In this document: positions 56,302 to 64,000 of the stretch, in pieces
Layout of the letters: each line of letters starts with the position of its first letter
Position numbering within the stretch: position 1 is the first letter of the stretch
Assembly (NCBI GenBank): GCA_903924855.1
Contig: CAIYCW010000044.1
Span: forward strand, 1 to 64,000
Direction: 5' to 3'
DNA length: 64,000 nt
Source of the DNA: an uncultured Rhodospirillales bacterium
GTDB lineage: Bacteria > Pseudomonadota > Alphaproteobacteria > Acetobacterales > Acetobacteraceae
Position numbers and translations under genes: made by a program
Notes under the pieces: model-generated
Database searches by the model: none
What the model was told of the DNA's origin: nothing
The model's input: the letters and a program-made list of their open reading frames with translations, nothing else

Positions 56302-57045
56302 ATGATGCGGGTTCGGTACGGCGTCGCGTGTCTGTCTCTGGCCCTCCAACTGGCGCTCACCTCCCAGGCCTCTGCCGCCTGCGCACCGCCCCCTGGCCCG
56401 CTTCCGGTCGAGGCCACCCCCACCCCCATCCCGGATGCCGCCTGGGCCAAACGCGTGCAGGACCAGGAAGCGCTGATCGCCCGCACCGATCTGCGCCCGA
56501 TCCGCACCGTCTTCCTCGGTGACTCCCTCACCGCCTCCTGGCCGGAGGCGCTGTGGCAGCATTTCTACGGCCACCGCGCCGCCCTCAATCTCGGCATCGT
56601 GGGCGACGGCACCCAGGGCGTGCTCTGGCGCCTGCAACGCCTGCCCCTCGGCACCACCCTCACCCCCAGGCTCTTCGTGGTGCTGATCGGCACCAACAAT
56701 CTCTGGCCCCAGGTCAACCCCGCCAACGTCGTCACCGGCATCGAGGCCATCCTGGCCGAGCTGCACGCCAAGGTCCCCGCAGCCCGCATCCTGCTGCTCA
56801 ACATCCTGCCGCGCGGCGAAACCCCCCACGACCCCTCCCGCCAGCTGGCCCGCGAAACCAACCGCCTGCTGGCCGGCTGCACCGCCCCCTGGATCACCAC
56901 CGCCGATCCCGGCGCCATCCTGCTCGATGGCCGCGGCCTCCTCACCAAGGACATCTCGTTCGACGCCCTGCACATGACCTGGCTCGGCTACGCCATGTTC
57001 GGCGCCGCCCTCGAGCCCGCGATGAAACAGGCGCTGGGGGACTAG
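56302..57045 (+). CDS. Exported SGNH/GDSL hydrolase family protein
   Basis: A 247-residue protein with a signal peptide (1-25, cut near ASAA) and SGNH blocks: block I VFLGDSLTASWPE with the nucleophilic Ser, block II glycine in LGIVGDGT, block III LIGTNNLWP with Asn, and block V with DALHMTWLGYAMF giving Asp and His. It probably acts as a periplasmic or secreted esterase on polysaccharide or lipid acyl groups. It starts 64 bases after the binding-protein gene. Confidence 0.88.
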   Translation: MMRVRYGVACLSLALQLALTSQASAACAPPPGPLPVEATPTPIPDAAWAKRVQDQEALIARTDLRPIRTVFLGDSLTASWPEALWQHFYGHRAALNLGIVGDGTQGVLWRLQRLPLGTTLTPRLFVVLIGTNNLWPQVNPANVVTGIEAILAELHAKVPAARILLLNILPRGETPHDPSRQLARETNRLLAGCTAPWITTADPGAILLDGRGLLTKDISFDALHMTWLGYAMFGAALEPAMKQALGD

Positions 57046-57067
57046 CTGCCAGCCGCCCCCACCCGCC

Positions 57068-57880
57068 TCAGCCCAGCGCGCGCTTGATCCGCACCAGATG
57101 CGGATACAGCCGGCTGGCCCGCAGCCTGCTCGCGGCATAGGTCGCCAATCCACCAGCCCCCGTCACGCGGTCATACAGATCCACCTCCACCCCCCACATC
57201 GTGGTGCTGCGCAGCATCTTCAGCGGTGATCGCAGCAGGCCCTCGCGGTAGAACGCGGCCCAGCCTGGATGGCAGAAATGCACCTTGTTGGCATGCACCG
57301 CGAAAGGCTGCAGCCTTCGGTCCGGCCGCAGCATGTACTGCACGCAGCCCGTCGCCACATCCGGCCAATGCGGGTTGAACACGTCATCCATCATCATCAC
57401 GCCGCCCTCAGCCAGCGTCTGATCGGCCAGCACCAGATCATTCAGCGCGCATTCCGCACTGTGGCCGCCATCCACCGAAAACAGCCGGAACGGCCCGCCC
57501 GCCGCCCGCAGCCGCTCCACGCTCAGCTCCAGCGTGCTGCCCTTGAGATAGGTGATCCGATCGGTCGAGCCGCACCAGCGCGTGATATTGCCATCCAGCA
57601 CACTGCGCTCGGCAAACCCGTTGCCGTCCTGGTTGAGATGCTGCAGCTCGAACAGATCGATCGCCACAATCGCCTCACCCGGCCGCGCACACAGCGCAAG
57701 CAGCACGAACAGCCTGCCGTGATGCACGCCGATCTCGGCAATATCCCCCTGAAGACCGGCCTCTTTCTGCAGATCATCGAAAATGTCGATCATCTGCGCG
57801 CAATCCGGATGCAGCCACCCCTCGATATGCGGCGCGCCAAACAGGCGGTAGCGTTCCTTGATGTTCACAACACCCCCCAA
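57068..57880 (-). CDS. Class I SAM-dependent methyltransferase (TylF/Methyltransf_24-like)
   Basis: A 270-residue protein with GDIAEIGVHHGRLFVLLALC, the SAM-binding loop, IVAIDLFELQHLNQDGNG, and RLFSVDGGHSAECALNDLVLADQTLAEGGVMMMDDVF, a metal-binding type of O-methyltransferase core. Substrate unknown; a sugar or surface-polysaccharide target is plausible given other surface genes in this area. Convergent with the SGNH gene. Confidence 0.85.
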   Translation of the reverse strand: MGGVVNIKERYRLFGAPHIEGWLHPDCAQMIDIFDDLQKEAGLQGDIAEIGVHHGRLFVLLALCARPGEAIVAIDLFELQHLNQDGNGFAERSVLDGNITRWCGSTDRITYLKGSTLELSVERLRAAGGPFRLFSVDGGHSAECALNDLVLADQTLAEGGVMMMDDVFNPHWPDVATGCVQYMLRPDRRLQPFAVHANKVHFCHPGWAAFYREGLLRSPLKMLRSTTMWGVEVDLYDRVTGAGGLATYAASRLRASRLYPHLVRIKRALG

Positions 57881-57988
57881 ACAGACAATCCGCCATCCTT
57901 ATCGCATCGCAGAACACCACACCATGCGGGCTGGACAATCGATTATAATAACAATCCGGAACAAATAGGGCGTGCCAGAGCAGGGTGC

Positions 57989-58585
57989 CTATCGCATCCG
58001 TCCAAAACCCGCCCGCCGTGCCGCCGAGATCACGCCGCGGGGCAGGGGAATCCGGAACGGCTCGGGCTTGGGCCGCTTCGGGCGCACCCGCGCGGGCCGT
58101 GGCGGCGTCTCCGCGCGCGGCCCGCGCGGCGGGGCGAACTGCGCCGGCACATCCACCGCCAGCGCCCGGCACAACGGCCGCAGCAGGCGCATCGCCTGCG
58201 GGCAGGCGGACAGGAAAATCCCCATCTCCTCGGTGTTGAGCGCATGCTGCAGCTGGCTGCCATAGGCGGCCGCCCGGTAGCCCACCGCCACCACCAGCCA
58301 CGCGCTGCGACAGGGCAGCTGCTCCGGCGCAGCCCGCCTGGCGCGTGTCTGCCCGGCCCCGTCCGGTGCTGCCATGCGCGGTGGCCGCGGCCGGATCTGC
58401 CCAGCCCGAAACCGCTCCAGCATCCGCTCCAGCCGCACCCAAAGCCGTGATACCCTGCCATGGAGCAAGACGGTCAGCACCGCCTCCAACCCCCAGGCCC
58501 CGATCTCCGCGCGCAGCCCGCCGAACAGCAACCGCAGCCTGTCTGCGAGCTGATCGAACCGGGCCGTGCCAGCACTGCTCTCCAT
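57989..58585 (-). CDS. Hypothetical basic protein
   Basis: I do not recognise a domain. The 198 residues begin with a helical region (LADRLRLLFGGLRAEIGAWGLEAVLTVLLHGRVSRLWVRLERML), then a basic Pro-rich linker, a middle with one possible membrane-edge helix, and an Arg/Pro-rich C terminus (RPARVRPKRPKPEPF). It has a sensible start and no better frame competes over its full length, although a longer antisense-like frame on the same strand (57774-58703) overlaps it. Coding status is probable, not certain. Confidence 0.5.
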   Translation of the reverse strand: MESSAGTARFDQLADRLRLLFGGLRAEIGAWGLEAVLTVLLHGRVSRLWVRLERMLERFRAGQIRPRPPRMAAPDGAGQTRARRAAPEQLPCRSAWLVVAVGYRAAAYGSQLQHALNTEEMGIFLSACPQAMRLLRPLCRALAVDVPAQFAPPRGPRAETPPRPARVRPKRPKPEPFRIPLPRGVISAARRAGFGRMR

Positions 58586-58776
58586 CCACCATCACACGCC
58601 ACACCGCCTGGCTGAACACAAGAAAAATCACCCCCCGTTCGCGGGGCGAGTCCACGCCCGCCCCTCCCCCTCGTAGGGCGGACGTGCGAAGCACCTCCGC
58701 CATCCCACCTCACCACCCGCGCTCCCACGCCATCACCAACCCCGCCCACCGCCGACCCCACGGCCAACCGTCCAAG

Positions 58777-58829
58777 CCCCCAACCCCAACCCCAACGCCC
58801 CACCCACCCCCCAACCCCCAACCCCCAAA
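58777..58829 (-). repeat. C-rich tract, G-quadruplex-forming on the minus strand
   Basis: The plus strand reads as repeated CCCCAA and CCCCCAA units, so the minus strand carries at least eight G-runs of three or more with TT or short loops, a strong G-quadruplex pattern. It lies beside the REP copy in the repeat-rich gap. Confidence 0.7.
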
Positions 58830-58832
58830 CCA

Positions 58833-58860
58833 TCATTGCGAGCGCAGCGAAGCAATCCAT
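58833..58860. repeat. REP-like element, single arm
   Basis: TCATTGCGAGCGCAGCGAAG followed by CAATCCAT matches the left arm of the elements at 33989-34074 and 37641-37728, but no inverted right arm is seen downstream. It is probably a solo or degraded copy. Confidence 0.75.
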
Positions 58861-59349
58861 CGAACCCACAGAACCCGGCCGTTCTTCAAAGTGCACCTCG
58901 TCCCATCACCAGGCACCGTGCAGGGGGGCCACCATCTCACCGCGGCGCCCATATCGCCGAAAGTTCGGCCTGTAGCCTCCCAGCAAAGCCCAGATGTCAT
59001 CCGTTCGTGAGCATGCCCATCACGCATGCGGAGCAACGCCTGAACGCCGCAGGTAAATGCGCCTCGGAACCGCAAGCCGCTCGTCGCCTGTCCGACGAAC
59101 GCATCGCCGAGCACGCGCGAGACCGTCCGCCTGTCTTGGGCCAAGCTCGACGCTGACGTTGCTATTGCTAAAATCGACCGTGTCGTGGTGATCTCGCGAT
59201 AGAAGTCCAACCGAAGCATGGACAAAGAAATTGGTCGGATGGGTAAACGCAGCGCCACCCATCATGCGCTTCATACCTGATGAGTAGCGCTACGCTTACC
59301 CATCCTACGATTGCCAACCAATCTACTGCCTTGAGGAGATGAATCAGGT

Positions 59350-59859
59350 ATGTCGCTTCTTGACGAACAAATAATAGAAGAATGGCTCAATCGCCAAAAA
59401 TTCTTTACCATGCGGGGCGTCAAAATAGGTCAGAGCGAGATGGATATTCTTGCTGTAAGGCCCAGTGCAAATGGCGAACTCGAGTGTTGGCACGTCGAAT
59501 GCCAAATCAGTTTTAACCCAATCGGTTACATTGGTGGAGACTCGAACGCTAAGCTTCGCAGTCCGGAGGAAATCGCAAAGGGTGTAAAAGACTACGTTGA
59601 TAAAAAATTCCTGCAAGATAACAAGCTGGATTTTCTGAAATCCCTGTTTAATGGCCATTCGTGGCAGAAAGTTTTTGTGTATGCGAATATTAAAGACTCT
59701 TCTGAAATTGCTGAATTTGAAAAGTTTGGTTTAAAAATGATAAGATATACGACTGTTATCGATGAGCTTTGCGCAGAAAATGTGTACAAAAGTTCATCTG
59801 TAGCCACAAATATTGTTGATTTGTTCAAATATTATCGAGAGAAAAAGTCTTCTCAATAA
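59350..59859 (+). CDS. Low-GC protein with PD-(D/E)xK-like nuclease pattern
   Basis: A 169-residue protein without a family that I can name. The N-terminal part has an acidic helix (LLDEQIIEEWLNRQKFF), then MRGVKIGQSEMDILAVRP with Asp32, and ELECWHVECQIS with Glu50-x-Gln52; this D ... E-x-Q layout resembles the restriction-endonuclease-like fold. The remainder has YVDKKFLQDNKLDFLKSLF and VFVYANIKDSSEIAEFEKFGLKMI. GC content is far below that of its neighbours and codons are AT-rich, which points to recent transfer. A GAGGAGATG stretch lies upstream. It neighbours a HigBA pair. Confidence 0.65.
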   Translation: MSLLDEQIIEEWLNRQKFFTMRGVKIGQSEMDILAVRPSANGELECWHVECQISFNPIGYIGGDSNAKLRSPEEIAKGVKDYVDKKFLQDNKLDFLKSLFNGHSWQKVFVYANIKDSSEIAEFEKFGLKMIRYTTVIDELCAENVYKSSSVATNIVDLFKYYREKKSSQ

Positions 59860-59870
59860 GGTGCGCGCCC

Positions 59871-60206
59871 TCACGCCGCCTCCTTCACCCGCCGCAACCG
59901 CGCCCGCGCCGCCTCCAGATCATGCCCCATCTGCAACCCCAGCCAGAACCGCGCAGTGTTGCCAAAATACCCCGCCAACAGCAGCGCCGTGTCGGCCGTA
60001 ATGGCCCGATCCCCGTTGATGATCCCCGTCACCCGGTTCACCGGAACGCCAATCGCCTTCGCCAGGCCCCGGGCGGACAGCCCGGCCGGCTCCATGAACT
60101 CCAGCTTCAACACCTTACCCGGGGCAACCGCACCCACAGCCTCGCCGTCCGATACGTCCGAGAAATCCAGCCGCTCCAAATCCTCAACACGGACCCGCAT
60201 GCGCAA
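59871..60206 (-). CDS. higA: HigA-type antitoxin, XRE family
   Basis: A 111-residue protein whose C-terminal part is the HigA helix-turn-helix: GKVLKLEFMEPAGLSARGLAKAIGVPVNRVTGIINGDRAITADTALLLAGYFGNTARFWLGLQ. It follows the toxin gene by 6 bases, the HigBA order, and should bind and silence the toxin and repress the pair. The N terminus (about 35 residues) is longer than usual; Met3 (60200) is an alternative start. Confidence 0.92.
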   Translation of the reverse strand: MRMRVRVEDLERLDFSDVSDGEAVGAVAPGKVLKLEFMEPAGLSARGLAKAIGVPVNRVTGIINGDRAITADTALLLAGYFGNTARFWLGLQMGHDLEAARARLRRVKEAA

Positions 60207-60212
60207 TCCCCC

Positions 60213-60494
60213 TCAGTGATAATCCACAATCTCAACATCAAACGCATCGTCGTCGTGCCAGACGAAACAGATACGCCATTGCTGGTTCCCCCGAATGCTG
60301 AACTGCCCCGTGCGATCGCCGCCAAGTGCCTCAAGCCGGTTTCCAGGCGGCGTCCGCAAATCGGTCACATCCACCGAGCGGTCGATCATCACCAACTTCC
60401 GGCGCGCCATCCGCGCCAATTCAACCGACATCCCGCGCGGCAATCTGTCGGCAAACACCGCAGCCGTCGCCTTGTCCCGGAATGTCCGTATCAA
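60213..60494 (-). CDS. higB: HigB/RelE-type toxin
   Basis: A 93-residue RelE-superfamily ribosome-dependent mRNA interferase. It has MIRTFRDKATAAVFADRLP, LRTPPGNRLEALGGDRTGQFSIRGNQQWRICFVWHDDDAFDVEIVDYH, the HigB signature with basic and Trp residues near the end. The promoter would lie in the 47-base gap before dnaE's stop, on the minus strand. Confidence 0.92.
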   Translation of the reverse strand: MIRTFRDKATAAVFADRLPRGMSVELARMARRKLVMIDRSVDVTDLRTPPGNRLEALGGDRTGQFSIRGNQQWRICFVWHDDDAFDVEIVDYH

Positions 60495-60541
60495 GGCGTT
60501 ATGTGGCGCATAACGGACGTTACGTTAAACATAATGGGTGC

Positions 60542-63958
<3,417 letters not shown>

Positions 63959-64000
63959 TGGCGGACTATGCCAGATGGATCGGGAGTCGGGCAGATTCAG

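Larger units (their letters stand above)
58586..59349. other. Repeat-rich intergenic region
   Basis: This 764-base gap has no supportable gene. It holds a degenerate GGGCGAGTCCACGCCCGCCC copy (near 58645), a C-tract at 58777-58829, a single-arm REP copy at 58833-58860, and at 59230-59310 an imperfect inverted pair of GATGGGTAAACGCAGCG and CGCTACGCTTACCCATCCTA. Base composition falls towards its right end, where the low-GC gene begins. Confidence 0.65.

Noticed and set aside
57774-58703. 309-codon open frame on the minus strand overlapping the hypothetical gene at 57989-58585
   Set aside because: Composition is Gly/Arg/Ala-rich without structure, it runs through the intergenic repeats and overlaps the methyltransferase start; the shorter frame has a better helical pattern.
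58833-59274. Short frames in the repeat-rich gap before the low-GC gene
   Set aside because: They run through REP and GATGGGTA-type repeats and show no domain, ribosome site or steady codon bias.

Overview
The window looks like a chromosomal segment of a GC-rich alphaproteobacterium, most likely in the Rhodospirillales/Acetobacteraceae area. The lineage call rests on gene content and order: complex I genes followed by birA, coaX, RNase J, a DUF1467 protein and a short bacterial-type ProS; the cell-cycle regulator CtrA divergent from fliI; the nucleoid protein GapR; a phasin; and a short RNA with the hallmark of the alphaproteobacterial suhB/MmgR family. No rRNA, tRNA, CRISPR array, transposase or prophage was recognised. 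Most of the window is housekeeping DNA, with short accessory patches between blocks.

Layout. 1-7763: end of the nuo operon (nuoM, nuoN), then birA, coaX, rnj and a small membrane protein, a leader region with the MmgR-like sRNA, and proS. 7764-9274: DUF29 protein, an unrecognised protein with a winged-helix-like end, and palindromic repeats. 9275-11201: lolC-lolD. 11390-14912 (minus): a tight seven-gene run of MoeB/ThiF-like E1, DsrE-like protein, SH3-domain exported protein, a nitrile hydratase family enzyme whose beta chain is split over two genes, its metal-binding alpha chain, and a DoxX protein. It is divergent from queC, which makes the nitrile preQ0. 15686-21054: cysK, rmuC, a PBP5-like carboxypeptidase, phasin, clpS. 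21077-26169: an ABC importer with an MFS gene, msrB and a LysE exporter. 26545-34763: DHA2 exporter, gluQ, HNH protein, DUF433/DUF5615 toxin-antitoxin pair, dsbB-coq7, GST, ABC exporter, gapR, DUF1244. 34861-41464: glycerate kinase, pyk, SRAP, two tandem aminotransferases, GNAT. 41483-45082: fliI-fliJ, ctrA, nadK. 45190-47627: thioesterase, aldo-keto reductase, glycosyltransferase. 47867-55137: the translation/envelope block rpsB-tsf-pyrH-frr-uppS-cdsA-dxr-rseP. 55311-60494: an accessory patch with an orphan NMT1-like binding protein, SGNH hydrolase, methyltransferase, a low-GC nuclease-like gene and a HigBA pair. 60542-63958: dnaE.

The most unusual unit is the three-gene nitrile hydratase/thiocyanate hydrolase-type enzyme at 11857-13036. 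Both arginines and the Cys-Thr-Leu-Cys-Ser-Cys metal site of the family are present, but the beta chain is encoded as two overlapping genes, as in thiocyanate hydrolase and toyocamycin nitrile hydratase. Its position next to sulfur-transfer genes and queC suggests two testable substrates, thiocyanate and a 7-cyano-7-deazapurine. Second in interest is the sRNA at about 6058-6159, with a phasin gene and a candidate phasin operator in the same window. At least four families of palindromic intergenic repeats sit in the spaces between genes.
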